Part shown: positions 37,101 to 46,330 of the stretch, piece by piece
Layout of the letters: each line of letters begins with the position of its first letter
Numbering within the stretch: the stretch's first letter is position 1
Source: an uncultured Planctomycetaceae bacterium
Lineage (GTDB): Bacteria > Planctomycetota > Planctomycetia > Planctomycetales > Planctomycetaceae
Direction of reading: 5' to 3'
NCBI GenBank assembly: GCA_943787265.1
Contig: CALSLT010000017.1
Coordinates: 62,001 to 126,000, forward strand
DNA length: 64,000 nt
The notes under the pieces: generated by a model
The model's input: only the letters and a program-made list of their open reading frames with translations
Databases searched by the model: none
Told to the model about the DNA's origin: nothing
Translations under genes and position numbers: made by a program

Positions 37101-38981
37101 TTCTTTCTCAGGCTCAGATTCGGACGATGATGTCTCTCCATTTTGCTTGCTTGCAGATTGTGGCCCAAGGTTGTTCTCTGCAGCTTCGCGAGCATCCGTC
37201 TGTTTCTTGTTGAGGTCGCCAGCCGAGGCCAGCATGTCCTTCATCTTCTCAGCGTCTGGGTCAGCTTCTTTATTTCGAGTGGCAGATTCCGAGTCAGAAG
37301 GAGTGCCGTTGTGTGATTCACCGGCTTCCTGATCGCCGTCCCTTTGAGCAGCGTCCCCTTGTTCGGATGCATCCGCCATTTCGGTGTCTTTGTCGGACTT
37401 GCCAGGTTTGGCTTCGGACATCTGAGCCCGCATGTTGTCCGGATCAAGTTCCAGCATTCGCGTGTCGGTCACGCGAATTGTGTAGCTGATGTTCGTCCCC
37501 TCTTTGACGCCAAGTTCGTTCAGGTCTAGCTCCGCTGTCGCCATGACATGCTTTTCCAACGCCTGGTCGCCCAGAGGAATTGGAATGATCTCTAGAATCT
37601 TTGGCTCCTCACCCTCTTCAGTAGCGGACTCGTCATAGACCACCAGTTCTGCCGTGGCGATTCCGTGATCGTCATGAGCTTCAAACTTGATGGGGAGCAC
37701 ATCGTCAAATGCAACAGCCATTTCATCGGTCGGGCTGATGACTCTTGCGAATGGAGCCTTATCCGGGATGACTTGGATTCGGCAGCGATGTCGGTCTTCG
37801 TTAGTCAGACCGTGCGAATTTACAAGCGTTGGCTGCAGAGCCACATCTTCCATCAGTTGAGTTTCGTATCGATACCAGCCATCAGCGTCCGGCTTGAGCG
37901 TCAGTACGGTTTCTGTGGGAGCGTCGTCTGAATCGCCCGACGTGCCTTCGATCGTCAGAGCAAGTTCCAGCCGCTCCAACGCGTCGACGGGCTTCATCAT
38001 CAGTTCCAGACGGCTGCCCTGGATGACTCGCACGCGACTGGGGATCAGCGACTTCTCGTACTTCGGCCGGTCAGCGTACTTTGGAGCGGTCACCGTCAAA
38101 CGAACTTCGCCGAGTGCCGGATGATCAATCACGCCGACCGTGTGCCAGGGAGTTTGACCGTCGCCAGCGACTACTCGATAGCGAAACGGTTCATCGGCGG
38201 TCAGTTGATGAATGAAGGCGTTCGCCTGGACTTCATCCGGGGTGAGTTCAAAGCTGTCGACAAATTCGTCGCCAGTGGCAAGTTCAAGCGTCGCGAACTC
38301 GCGAGGAACTCCGGACAGTTCGGTAACAAGGTCGAGGGATTCTCCGCGAGGAACTTCGACATCTCCTGTCACGCTTTTCAGTTGAGTCGCCGTGATGTTC
38401 GTAGCTGGCGACCAGAACCTCTGCATGAGCACGGAAGTTTGTGGCCAGTTGATGGCCAGAAATGCGGAGAAAATCAGGCCGCACGCCCCCAGCATGATGG
38501 CAGCAGGTCGAATCGCCGTCGGACGTGCAACTTGCGTTGGCCTGACCAGTCGGCCCATCGCCACCGCTTCGCTGGTCACTTGTTGAAGCATTGCCTGGCC
38601 GGTTTTCGACGTCGGCTGATGTTCGGAGTTCGCGAAGGATGTGACAGTGGTCCAGCGTTCTTCGAGTTGCGGAACTTCGTCGTCGGCATTCGAAGCGGCA
38701 CGTGTAATTCGTAGCGCCGCCAGTAGTGGAGGCAGGCCGGCAACCACCAATGCCACGATGGCTAACGCAACGACTCCGATCGTCAGGCCAATTCGCACGC
38801 TCGTGCTGAACAGGGTGACGGACCAGTCGAAGGCCATCGCCAGGACCATCGCCACGATGAGCACGGATGCTGAGATGGCGATGGCTCGCAGAAATGCCAG
38901 CAGCGATTGCCGCCAGCGGATTTGCCGCAGCTTCTGCTCCATCGCCGATGGCAACGCTGATGAGTTCATGATTCTGGACAT
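34152..38981 (-). CDS. Giant inner-membrane coiled-coil protein (DUF4175-like)
   Basis: The 1609-aa protein has three N-terminal membrane segments (about 28-55, 64-90 and 157-176). A beta-rich domain runs to about 515, including PTDEMAVAFDDVLPIKFEAHDDHGIATAEL, split by no obvious break. A low-complexity region of about 330 residues (about 519-850) dominated by Ser, Glu, Asp, Lys and Asn follows, then long helical coiled-coil stretches and a second charged segment (about 1447-1520, KEKKKDKPESEMTEEERRER). The layout resembles DUF4175-type proteins, which occur beside MoxR/VWA modules. It probably anchors a periplasmic assembly; no enzymatic motif was found. It is directly followed by a DUF1583 gene. 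Confidence 0.75.
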   Translation of the reverse strand: MSRIMNSSALPSAMEQKLRQIRWRQSLLAFLRAIAISASVLIVAMVLAMAFDWSVTLFSTSVRIGLTIGVVALAIVALVVAGLPPLLAALRITRAASNADDEVPQLEERWTTVTSFANSEHQPTSKTGQAMLQQVTSEAVAMGRLVRPTQVARPTAIRPAAIMLGACGLIFSAFLAINWPQTSVLMQRFWSPATNITATQLKSVTGDVEVPRGESLDLVTELSGVPREFATLELATGDEFVDSFELTPDEVQANAFIHQLTADEPFRYRVVAGDGQTPWHTVGVIDHPALGEVRLTVTAPKYADRPKYEKSLIPSRVRVIQGSRLELMMKPVDALERLELALTIEGTSGDSDDAPTETVLTLKPDADGWYRYETQLMEDVALQPTLVNSHGLTNEDRHRCRIQVIPDKAPFARVISPTDEMAVAFDDVLPIKFEAHDDHGIATAELVVYDESATEEGEEPKILEIIPIPLGDQALEKHVMATAELDLNELGVKEGTNISYTIRVTDTRMLELDPDNMRAQMSEAKPGKSDKDTEMADASEQGDAAQRDGDQEAGESHNGTPSDSESATRNKEADPDAEKMKDMLASAGDLNKKQTDAREAAENNLGPQSASKQNGETSSSESEPEKERSKGDTSNENAKTTANEGDASKKAKSDTDDDSKESSETERKGIRTLPQSDASAGDESEKAESQSANDKDKEAGTLDAKGEPGKPNGAKPGENDPNGESADEKPTPKSDSNTALASNDPKTDGDPMPAKNGSDAGAEPRENDSDKNNSERDAENAKQMLAQAGDEKKDDSQPRKNSGGGSSNSDSEKKPQEKRDEPGEEGAPRNVSVALAPQQSESGQNTETKKRKLKITQRLTAVAAASGRKATATKIRDRVVRIDEMLAEAETALTAVVERNIPDADRSEQFRMLDKQLGDIEEYVAELRNETKEQQFAFVGLQMVHITRTHVTPARDRAYIAIREPLGTDNPTVALHHVVRAREMLNALLKRYDKVARDEELAKALDESVEMYEVMVERSQQLMREARQNMNPLKRKMGVIEVDQNYLDRYAEVANMRREMLAEFGRMLGEDPRLLSRYLDIVRRRRQSLRNQLSEISIRQEEVTTELSSWLQVEDDQRADLWAIIAELRMHAATSLAKEASGLAERMEQVMPLSLRTDQTTPALVIGHAQQIARVAREITFDKKTFLKQLAQGEEPIDLQPKAEQLSYLFGELDAALEQLNFENDDSEETEAYVTTRLLESRTIADQADAWAQLAGQLQDRHYAGLAEVDQQSVALLTELLRIDMLGMEEELDGQFQQTAGSGVPGEIADMIRQLHVVMEGITFNQAAATFATTKDRLPAAETQEFMAMDGLAKAEKLFDRIRRAVVTALDEYDVDDLDIANLRDPTLDEFLARLEREPNIEAQLGIPNRPRNLRVLAQAMTGQQSGGGEFLSDAREAARRRAKNAMKMIDQETKSGSKEKKKDKPESEMTEEERRERQKAKEMQETLEKSLASIKEKMEDPKTSEEQRRKLEEMAGNMKRILDQQADDPESAGAWERIVETEKANEMLKALASGKKMPDSQWNKLLSTLDDGVWQVGGKTPPEDYRKAIERYQERIRQLMSTVGTGAE

Positions 38982-39059
38982 GCTTAAAGTCCTTATTCCT
39001 TTGTCGTGGCGACGAGCGAATTGCTGGTCACTAATGGGCAGGTGAGCAAAACGCTCACC

Positions 39060-41879
39060 CTACGACAGCCCTTTCCACTTTCGAATCATCCATTCGATCT
39101 GGAGGCAGCCAAAGACGATCCACAGATACTTCCATTCCAGCCACAACGGCCGGGTTTCAATTCGTTCGGTGACGATGGGGTCGAGATTCGTTAGTTCAAG
39201 AATCTCTTCGACGGCGGTTGGTGGCAGAACCTGGCCGCCAGTGATGTCTGCAATCTGTTGAGCCAGTGCTCGGTCGCAACGAGTATCGACCAGCTCCAAA
39301 GGAGCGTCTGCCTGAACCGTGAAGCTGGCCGATGCCGCTTCGCCGGTACTGTCTTTCTGCAAGTCGGTGACGACTGATCCAATCGGCTCAACGCGATATT
39401 CGCCCGGCGATAACGAACGAACTTCAGCGAGATACTCGCCAGGAATTTCGGCGATTGGCTTCAGGGGCACAGTACGCTCGTCATCATCGGAGACGACGTG
39501 AACTTCAAGATCGTCGGCCACAACCGGAACGCCTTCGGAATCAACCAGTTTGACGGTGACGCGAACGTCGTCCTGCTTCTGGTATCGCGATTTGTCAGTC
39601 CGCACTCGGACAAACTTCGTACCCGCCGACAGGTCGGAAGCAACGGCCCATCGCAGCAGTTGTCCCCAGAATCGGTAATGCAGAGCGTCACCACGAAGAT
39701 ATCGCAGCCGATAAGTGTCAGGGCCGGAAAGGTAGACAACACGACCTCGGCCAACCGGCTGCCAGCAAAGAAACGCACTGACTTTGCCGTCGGCTTCTTC
39801 GTCGAGGCTTCCGCGAGGTACGGCCGAAATCAACGTGTGAGCGGATGGCCGAGGTTGACGCCAATCGGAAACGTGGTGTAACGGCGAGAACCGGTTGACG
39901 AAGTCCCAGGCGATCTGCGTGGATTCCTTCGTGTCGCCAATCATCAACGCGTTGTGATCCCGGCCGGCATCGGTCAGCCGAAATGCGTAGTGGTTAGCAT
40001 TCTGTGAAACAGAAAGGTCGAGCTTCTGTACCGGAAGGATGTCTTCGAGAGGGTGGTCGACGAACGCGTGCGGCATGGCTTCCTGGCCAGCAATCATGAC
40101 GACCGTTCCGCCGCGGTTTTCGAGATACTCAATCAAGGATTCCTGCACAGCGACAGGCAGATGTTCGGGGATCAGATCGCCCAGAAGTACGACGTCGTAC
40201 TGGTCCCATTCGTCGACCGTTACCGGGAAAGTACCGGATTCTTCGCGTCGACCTGTCGCTCGTTTTCGAGGATGAAACAACAGCTCGTCGCATTCGATCT
40301 TCGGATCGCGTCGGAACAGTTGCGACAGGTAGCGATATTCCCAGCGGGAGATTTCGTCGGCCAGCAGAACTTTGATGTCGCTTCTGGTCACGTTGACTTC
40401 AAATTCGGAGATATTGTTTTCGTCGGTGAGTTCATCTTCGAGCGGAGAGATTGACACCTGAAACTGCTGCAGCCCCATAGACGGCATCTGTTGTTCAAAG
40501 CGGACCGTTCGGCTGGCGAATCCGGAGTCCAGCACAACTTCGCGGAAGTCGATCATCTCGCCGTCCTGCAGCAGCTTGACGATGCAGATTTCGCCTTCGC
40601 AGTCGTAAGCCTGAACGCGAGCTTCGATAACGATATCGTCGTTTCGCATGGCGACGGCCGGAGCGTAGACCGATTGAAGCAATACATCGCGGACGTGTTG
40701 AGTGTTGCCAATCGGCACGATGTAGACCGGAGTGTTGTTCAGCGTGGCTGCGACTTCGCGAGGATTAGTTTGGTCCATCTGATTGTGGGCGACGTCGCTG
40801 AGCAAAATTACGGCTGCGAGTGGCTGCTCCTGCCGATCCAGATTGAGCTGTTCAAGCAACGCGGTCACGTTGGTGCCGAGTGCCGAGCCCGTTACTTCCT
40901 TGTCCCGAATCGCAAACTTTCGCAGCGAACTCTCGGGCGTTTTCTGGTCGGTCAGCAGCGTCACTGATTGATCGAAAGAACTGAGTCGCACGTCAGCTTT
41001 GTCCTGAACCGAATCGAGCACAGACTTATGCAGGCTTCCAACGAACGAGGCTGCACGTTCGACACGTTGTGATTTGCGGACGGACGCGAGGAGTTTCGAG
41101 TCGTTCTTCGCCAGAACTCTGGCTTCATCTTCAGCGACCAGTCGAGCCAGTTCGTGCAATGAGCGTCTGAGGCTGGCAATACGATGCTCCAGATCCGGAA
41201 GACTTTCCCGCCACCCTTTCTGCGCCGGAGTTCGGCCTTTCTGAAGAGCGACGCACAATCTTGTGAACGCTTCAAATTCGGAGCCGTCGAGTGTCTTAAT
41301 CAAACGTCCCGCGAGAGCTTTTGCACGGCTGGCTGGTGCCGACTCGCTTTGGACTTTCTGCAAATGTTCTACTACCCGCTGTAAAGCCCGGTTTGTCGCA
41401 GAGGTTAACTCGACGACTTCGCTCTCGGGCTTTCTTTGTCTAATTGCTTCAGATGCTTTCAGCAGGTGCTGGACAGCGATCCCGACCGCCGCGATCGATT
41501 TGTCGGCGGCTCGCGTGATGGAGTAGTCTTGCCCGCCGGGCAACGCGGCGGCCCAGCGAAACTCATCCGATGTTCCGGCCGGATCAACAGTCAGCATACT
41601 GCCGCTGACGTCAGTTACGACGGCAACGACTTTTCGCGTGGTCGACGTTTCAACTCGGATATTCTCCGGAGCCAGCAGCATCCAGAGTACCGTCCCCAGA
41701 GCGGTGCCTCGCAAAGCCCAGAACAGGATCGTCTGTCGCTGCCCGAGTATTCGGCGTTCATGCCACAACGCCCAGCCGAAGCCCAACAGTAGGATCACTC
41801 CAGCAGCGATCGCCATCGAAAGACCAATTGGCCCTTCCATGACGATGCGTTCAATGTTGCTGGTGGTTGTGGGTGGCAT
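39060..41879 (-). CDS. VWA-type membrane protein with GATase1-like region
   Basis: The 939-aa protein has two N-terminal membrane helices (about 19-38 and 50-70) followed by a von Willebrand A-like domain with MIDAS motif DVSGS (90-94). A beta-rich centre leads to a class-I-glutamine-amidotransferase-like segment (VVLLGDLIPEHLP, GGTVVMIAGQEAMPHAF) without an evident catalytic Cys. The C-terminal tail carries another hydrophobic segment (WKYLWIVFGCLQIEWMIRKW). It starts one base after the stop of the BatA-type gene, so the two are almost certainly co-translated. The likely role is metal-dependent protein binding at the inner membrane together with the MoxR ATPase. Confidence 0.8.
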   Translation of the reverse strand: MPPTTTSNIERIVMEGPIGLSMAIAAGVILLLGFGWALWHERRILGQRQTILFWALRGTALGTVLWMLLAPENIRVETSTTRKVVAVVTDVSGSMLTVDPAGTSDEFRWAAALPGGQDYSITRAADKSIAAVGIAVQHLLKASEAIRQRKPESEVVELTSATNRALQRVVEHLQKVQSESAPASRAKALAGRLIKTLDGSEFEAFTRLCVALQKGRTPAQKGWRESLPDLEHRIASLRRSLHELARLVAEDEARVLAKNDSKLLASVRKSQRVERAASFVGSLHKSVLDSVQDKADVRLSSFDQSVTLLTDQKTPESSLRKFAIRDKEVTGSALGTNVTALLEQLNLDRQEQPLAAVILLSDVAHNQMDQTNPREVAATLNNTPVYIVPIGNTQHVRDVLLQSVYAPAVAMRNDDIVIEARVQAYDCEGEICIVKLLQDGEMIDFREVVLDSGFASRTVRFEQQMPSMGLQQFQVSISPLEDELTDENNISEFEVNVTRSDIKVLLADEISRWEYRYLSQLFRRDPKIECDELLFHPRKRATGRREESGTFPVTVDEWDQYDVVLLGDLIPEHLPVAVQESLIEYLENRGGTVVMIAGQEAMPHAFVDHPLEDILPVQKLDLSVSQNANHYAFRLTDAGRDHNALMIGDTKESTQIAWDFVNRFSPLHHVSDWRQPRPSAHTLISAVPRGSLDEEADGKVSAFLCWQPVGRGRVVYLSGPDTYRLRYLRGDALHYRFWGQLLRWAVASDLSAGTKFVRVRTDKSRYQKQDDVRVTVKLVDSEGVPVVADDLEVHVVSDDDERTVPLKPIAEIPGEYLAEVRSLSPGEYRVEPIGSVVTDLQKDSTGEAASASFTVQADAPLELVDTRCDRALAQQIADITGGQVLPPTAVEEILELTNLDPIVTERIETRPLWLEWKYLWIVFGCLQIEWMIRKWKGLS

Positions 41880-41880
41880 G

Positions 41881-44208
41881 TCAGTTTGTCGTTGTCTGGT
41901 GAGGGGTTGGTTCTGAAGCTCGGCCTTGACGAGCTGGTGCCGCCGAAGGTTTCTGGCCGAAACTGATCGGGAATCTTGCCTGCTGTTCGGCCCACAATTC
42001 GGTCGTTTCAGCGATCGGATCAGAGCCGAAGCGTTCGCGGGAAATGATTCCGGAAAGAAGCAGCTCGGCGGCGATCAGGCCGACCAGGATCATCAGCAGC
42101 ATCGGCCACAATGGATCGGTTTGGTTTGTCACCGTCAGAGCGTTCGTTCCGACGGCTCTGCTGAGTCCGGATACTTCGGCCAGGAGCTGTCGATCCGCCG
42201 TTGTCAGCGAAGTGAGGTCCGATTCGCGAGGATCACGGTTTACGTGAAATGGAATTCCGTCGCCTGCCGTTCCGAATTCCAGCGTGTAGTTGCCCGGTAA
42301 AATTGTTCGGCTTGATCGGAACACAACTCCGTCACCAGCTGAGTCCGCCGTCAGTTCGATCGAATCTCCATGTGGCGTGTGCAGTGTGGCATCACGAGCG
42401 CTGTCATCGGCAAGGTGAACTGAAAGCGGGTCGCCGGGCGACAGGTTGTGCCGAGTTGCCTGAGGCTGCGTCAGGTACGAAAGCCAGTCCTGGACCATCA
42501 CGACGAATGCCTGCGATCGAGCAAGCTCGCTCCACTGCATTCGAAGCGGGACGGCCTGGACGATTACTCGACCACGGCCAACGTATTTTTCGACGGCGAG
42601 TGGTTCGCCATTGGTCAGGCCTAGCAGTACAGAAACATCTTCACCTTCGGGCGGCGGCACAAAACGAAAATGCCTGGAAACGGTAATCTCACCCGTATCA
42701 AGTCGGTCGGTGTCAGCCAGTTCCGCTGTCGCAGGATGTTCCTTCAGGAATGGGTCGATTCGGGTCAACTGAGATTTCACATCGCGATCGGTGATCGACG
42801 GCCGCTCATCGACGATCCGGTCGATCGCCAGCGGTGACAAGCCGTCGCCATCGGCGAAGAAATGTTGATTGAATGCTTCAATGTCCGTTCGGGCGCCAAG
42901 TCCGATCCACAACCCGCCACCACTGGAAACGTAGTCTCGAAGCCGGGCAACGATTCCATCACTGAGCACTGTCAGGTTTGGAACGACGACCGCTCTGTAA
43001 GCCTGCAGGTTCGTTCGTTCCAAGCGAGCCGGTTCCATCAGAGTTGGAGCGTGTACGCCGCGCTCGTCGAGTGACTCGCCGTCCAACCAGCCCAACGCGG
43101 CCTGAATGAAAAACGCATCCCGTTGCATTTCAGCCAGGTCCGGAGCACTCTCGACTAAAACGATCGGCACTTCGTTGACGACTTCAACGACTACCGTCGC
43201 TTCGTTGTCCGGAGCAAGTTCGTCCTTTGAGTCGATCAAACATGAAAGGGCATAGACCCCGGTCTCGGCGAATGAATACTTCCACGCGACATCGTGAACT
43301 TCGCCACCGTCCAGATTGGGAATTTGGCTGTCGTGCTCCTCGGCCCCGTCGATTGTCCATGTCACCGAACAGGGGACTGAAGTGTTGCGTCCGTAGTTCT
43401 GCACTTGTGCCGTCAGGCTGAAGGACTTGTTAACACCGATGACCGTGCGGCTCGCGCGGATGTTGTTCACGGCGAGGTTGCTGGCCGGTTTGCTTTTCTT
43501 ATCGAGCTCCACAACGTCCAGTTGCGTCGGGATCGACGCAGAAGTCAGGACTTCACGAAAACGTTTCCAACCGGCATCGTCGGCGATGCTCCAGTCAGAG
43601 CCCTGGCCATCTGTCAGCAAAACGATACGTCGCTTGTGCTGAGTCGGCGCGACTTCTGCCTGCGCGGCCGTAAACAGTGCTGACAGTAAATCGCTGCGGC
43701 CATGCGTCGGGTGAAGTTCCCGCATTTCATCTTTGATCGCTTCACGGAAGCCCGAGTCGACTCGCATGCTGCCGCCCATCGCCCACGTCGGATAAGGCGA
43801 TGCCAGCAGTACTCGCACGGAATCACCAGCCGGCATTTCCTGAATCGTTTCGGCGGCCCGCTCGATGGCAGCATCAAACAGCGACATGTCACCAGTCGTT
43901 CGTAACATGGACATTGAGTTGTCGACGACAAAAATCGTCTCGCCACGTTCTGTGTTGCCGAACCAGTTTCCTGGCAGCATGGGCTGAGCAAGCGACAGCA
44001 CAAGAAGAGCGACAGCCAGGACTCGCAGCAGAAGCAACAGCCACTGTTTGAGTTTTCTGGCACTTGTTCGCCGAGTCGCGGCTTCCATCAGAAACTGCAT
44101 CGCCCCCCATTCGATGACAACGTTTCGTCGTCGATCGAAGAGGTGCAGCAGAATCGGGGCCGCCGCTAAAGGCAAAGCGGCCAGGAATGCCATACTCAGA
44201 AAACTCAC
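41881..44208 (-). CDS. BatA/VWA membrane protein
   Basis: The 775-aa protein has the typical BatA N-terminus (FLAALPLAAAPILLHLFDRRR), a second helix (KQWLLLLLRVLAVALLVLSL) and a VWA domain with MIDAS DNSMS (96-100). Further on are a CARDB-like beta region (LAVNNIRASRTVIGVNKSF), a segment resembling the next gene's GATase-like part, and a C-terminal helix (LWPMLLMILVGLIAAELLL). The start is GTG at 44208, chosen because it gives the canonical family N-terminus. Bat-type proteins act with MoxR ATPases at the membrane; the original aerotolerance role is not general. Confidence 0.85.
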   Translation of the reverse strand: MSFLSMAFLAALPLAAAPILLHLFDRRRNVVIEWGAMQFLMEAATRRTSARKLKQWLLLLLRVLAVALLVLSLAQPMLPGNWFGNTERGETIFVVDNSMSMLRTTGDMSLFDAAIERAAETIQEMPAGDSVRVLLASPYPTWAMGGSMRVDSGFREAIKDEMRELHPTHGRSDLLSALFTAAQAEVAPTQHKRRIVLLTDGQGSDWSIADDAGWKRFREVLTSASIPTQLDVVELDKKSKPASNLAVNNIRASRTVIGVNKSFSLTAQVQNYGRNTSVPCSVTWTIDGAEEHDSQIPNLDGGEVHDVAWKYSFAETGVYALSCLIDSKDELAPDNEATVVVEVVNEVPIVLVESAPDLAEMQRDAFFIQAALGWLDGESLDERGVHAPTLMEPARLERTNLQAYRAVVVPNLTVLSDGIVARLRDYVSSGGGLWIGLGARTDIEAFNQHFFADGDGLSPLAIDRIVDERPSITDRDVKSQLTRIDPFLKEHPATAELADTDRLDTGEITVSRHFRFVPPPEGEDVSVLLGLTNGEPLAVEKYVGRGRVIVQAVPLRMQWSELARSQAFVVMVQDWLSYLTQPQATRHNLSPGDPLSVHLADDSARDATLHTPHGDSIELTADSAGDGVVFRSSRTILPGNYTLEFGTAGDGIPFHVNRDPRESDLTSLTTADRQLLAEVSGLSRAVGTNALTVTNQTDPLWPMLLMILVGLIAAELLLSGIISRERFGSDPIAETTELWAEQQARFPISFGQKPSAAPARQGRASEPTPHQTTTN

Positions 44209-44252
44209 GCTCTAACTTCTCCGTATCGCTGTATTGATTGGGAAAGGTGTGG

Positions 44253-45212
44253 CTATTTACTTCTTGCAATGCGGCTGCGGAGGAACCACCCAAGCGTGTC
44301 GGCCAGGTCGTGGTTCGTGGTCATGCGGATGTAATCGCCACCGAGTCCAGTCACGAGTTCTTCCAGGTTTTCAAGGAAACTCCGAAACCGCTTGAGGTAT
44401 TCTTCCCTGATCGAAGCGGGGTCGAGATTCATTTTCTGGCTGGCAAGTTCGAGTGACTGGAACGACGACCAGCGTCGGAAATCGAAATGGATTTCTTCGG
44501 GAGCAAGGACGTGCATCACCACAACGTCGTGCCCTTTGGCTCGGACGATGCGGAGTGCTTTGCCGAGTTCGTCGAGGTCACCGAAGCAGTCAGAAAACAG
44601 GACGAACATTCCTCGACGGCGCAGCCGAGGAATCGCCGCCCGAATCTGCATGCCAACATCGCCACCGTCGCTCGGCTGAGCTGACTGTAGTGCCGCGAGG
44701 ATCGCCTGAAGATGCGCCGCGTGCTGTTTCGGCGGAACGAACAATGGCTTGTTCTCGTTCAGAATGACCGCTCCGACTGCGTCGCGTTGATGCAGCAGTA
44801 ATCGTGAAAGGCAAGCCGCACCCTGGCACGCGTAGTGAAGTTTGCTGACTGTCGACATGCCAAACTTCATGGAGCCGCTGGTGTCGACTGCGACGATTCC
44901 GTGCAGGTTGGTTTCTTCTTCAAACTGCCGAATGAAGTAGCGATCGTTCCGGGCGTAAACCTGCCAGTCGATCTGGCGAATTTCGTCTCCCGGAGCGTAC
45001 TGCCGGTGCGACGCAAATTCGCAGCATCCACCTTTGGTGGTCGATCGATGCTTTCCGGCCAGCAGACCGTCTACGACGGTTCGCGAAAGAAGCTCCAGAT
45101 GGCCGATCTGGTCCATGACCCGTGGATCAACGATCTCGCCCGACGGCGCAGCCTTACCGTTCGCCCTCGAGGGCGGAACAGATTTCGACTTGGATTTGAA
45201 TAAGCTGAGCAT
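44253..45212 (-). CDS. DUF58 protein (MoxR-associated, VWA-like)
   Basis: The 319-aa DUF58 member shows the signature YAPGDEIRQIDWQVYAR (72-88) followed by a VWA-like domain with a MIDAS motif, DTSGS (110-114). DUF58 proteins are encoded immediately after MoxR AAA+ ATPases, as here (18 nt gap), and are thought to deliver or bind substrates for the ATPase. No signal peptide is apparent; it is probably cytoplasmic and membrane-associated through the BatA partner. Confidence 0.92.
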   Translation of the reverse strand: MLSLFKSKSKSVPPSRANGKAAPSGEIVDPRVMDQIGHLELLSRTVVDGLLAGKHRSTTKGGCCEFASHRQYAPGDEIRQIDWQVYARNDRYFIRQFEEETNLHGIVAVDTSGSMKFGMSTVSKLHYACQGAACLSRLLLHQRDAVGAVILNENKPLFVPPKQHAAHLQAILAALQSAQPSDGGDVGMQIRAAIPRLRRRGMFVLFSDCFGDLDELGKALRIVRAKGHDVVVMHVLAPEEIHFDFRRWSSFQSLELASQKMNLDPASIREEYLKRFRSFLENLEELVTGLGGDYIRMTTNHDLADTLGWFLRSRIARSK

Positions 45213-45230
45213 TGTCGTTGGACCGCCGAA

Positions 45231-46325
45231 TTACGCGGGTGCGTCTTTTGCCTGCTTCTGCAGTGACGGGGTTGCTTCGACAATCTTTGTCAGAACCGAG
45301 TCGGCGTCGATGCCTGCGGCTTCGGCGTTGAACGTCAGAATAATGCGGTGACGCAAAACCGGATGGGCGACCGCGACAAGGTCGGCCGTTGTGGCGTGAC
45401 ATCTTCGGTTGAGCAACGCACGAGCTTTCGCCGCCAGCAACAGCGCGATGGTGGCTCGTGGACCGGCTCCCCATTGAACCATTTGTTGAAGCTCGGCCGC
45501 CATTTCTCCTTCGTCTGGACGAGTGCCGCGGACGAGGTCCAACGCCGCCGCGTAAACATGATCCGAAACGACGACGTCTCGAACGAGCGATTGCATCGCA
45601 TGTAGATCGTCGGCGTCCAGCACGGTTTTTGTTTCAAACGAATAATCCGTCGTCTGCCGTCGGGCAATTTCGAGTTCCTGTTCACGATCCGGGTATTGAA
45701 CGTGAACTTTCAGCAGGAAGCGGTCGAGCTGAGCTTCAGGAAGCGGGTACGTGCCCTCAGTTTCAACCGGATTCTGTGTCGCCAAGACAAAGAATGGATC
45801 AGGGAGACTGTACGTTTTCCCGCACACGGTGATCTGTCGCTCCTGCATCGCCTCAAGCAGGGCACTTTGAGTCTTTGGCGGTGTGCGATTGATTTCGTCG
45901 GCCAGGATCACGTTGCCAAATAGTGGCCCTTCGACGAAGCGGAAGATTCGTTTTCCGGTCGTGTGATCTTCTTCCAGAACTTCGGTACCGGTAATGTCGC
46001 CAGGCATCAGGTCCGGAGTGAACTGAACTCGACGAAACGACATGTCGATCAGCGAGGCCAGTGTCGAAACAAGCATCGTCTTCGCCAGGCCAGGCATCCC
46101 CTGTAGGATGCAATGCCCGCGGCAGAGTAATGCGATCAGCAGTTGCTCCGAGACTTCATGCTGACCGACGATGACTCCAGCGAGTTGCTCTCGTAACTCG
46201 CTGAACTTTTCGTGCACCCGGTCAACCGCTTCGGCGACATCGGCTGATGTGGCGATGTCACTTTTTGCGTGTCCGTTGTCCTTTGGCTGGCCACTCGGTT
46301 TGGGCGACGTTTCAAGGCGATTCAT
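45231..46325 (-). CDS. MoxR-family AAA+ ATPase
   Basis: The 364-aa MoxR ATPase has Walker A GMPGLAKT (76-83), Walker B NVILADEINR (138-147), and the sensor and lid regions of the family (VLATQNPVETEGTYPLPEAQ, DRFLLKVHVQYPD, RHRIILTFNAEAAG). MoxR proteins are ATP-driven chaperones that work with VWA partners to mature metal-dependent or membrane complexes. The four following genes (DUF58, BatA, VWA, giant coiled-coil protein) form the usual partner set. It starts 5 nt after the EF-hand gene, so it belongs to the same transcript. Confidence 0.95.
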   Translation of the reverse strand: MNRLETSPKPSGQPKDNGHAKSDIATSADVAEAVDRVHEKFSELREQLAGVIVGQHEVSEQLLIALLCRGHCILQGMPGLAKTMLVSTLASLIDMSFRRVQFTPDLMPGDITGTEVLEEDHTTGKRIFRFVEGPLFGNVILADEINRTPPKTQSALLEAMQERQITVCGKTYSLPDPFFVLATQNPVETEGTYPLPEAQLDRFLLKVHVQYPDREQELEIARRQTTDYSFETKTVLDADDLHAMQSLVRDVVVSDHVYAAALDLVRGTRPDEGEMAAELQQMVQWGAGPRATIALLLAAKARALLNRRCHATTADLVAVAHPVLRHRIILTFNAEAAGIDADSVLTKIVEATPSLQKQAKDAPA

Positions 46326-46330
46326 ATTAA

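Noticed and set aside
36187..37332. 381-codon open frame on the plus strand
   Set aside because: It is antisense to the Ser/Glu/Lys-rich part of the giant membrane protein; its Ser/Phe-rich composition is the expected mirror of that low-complexity coding sequence.
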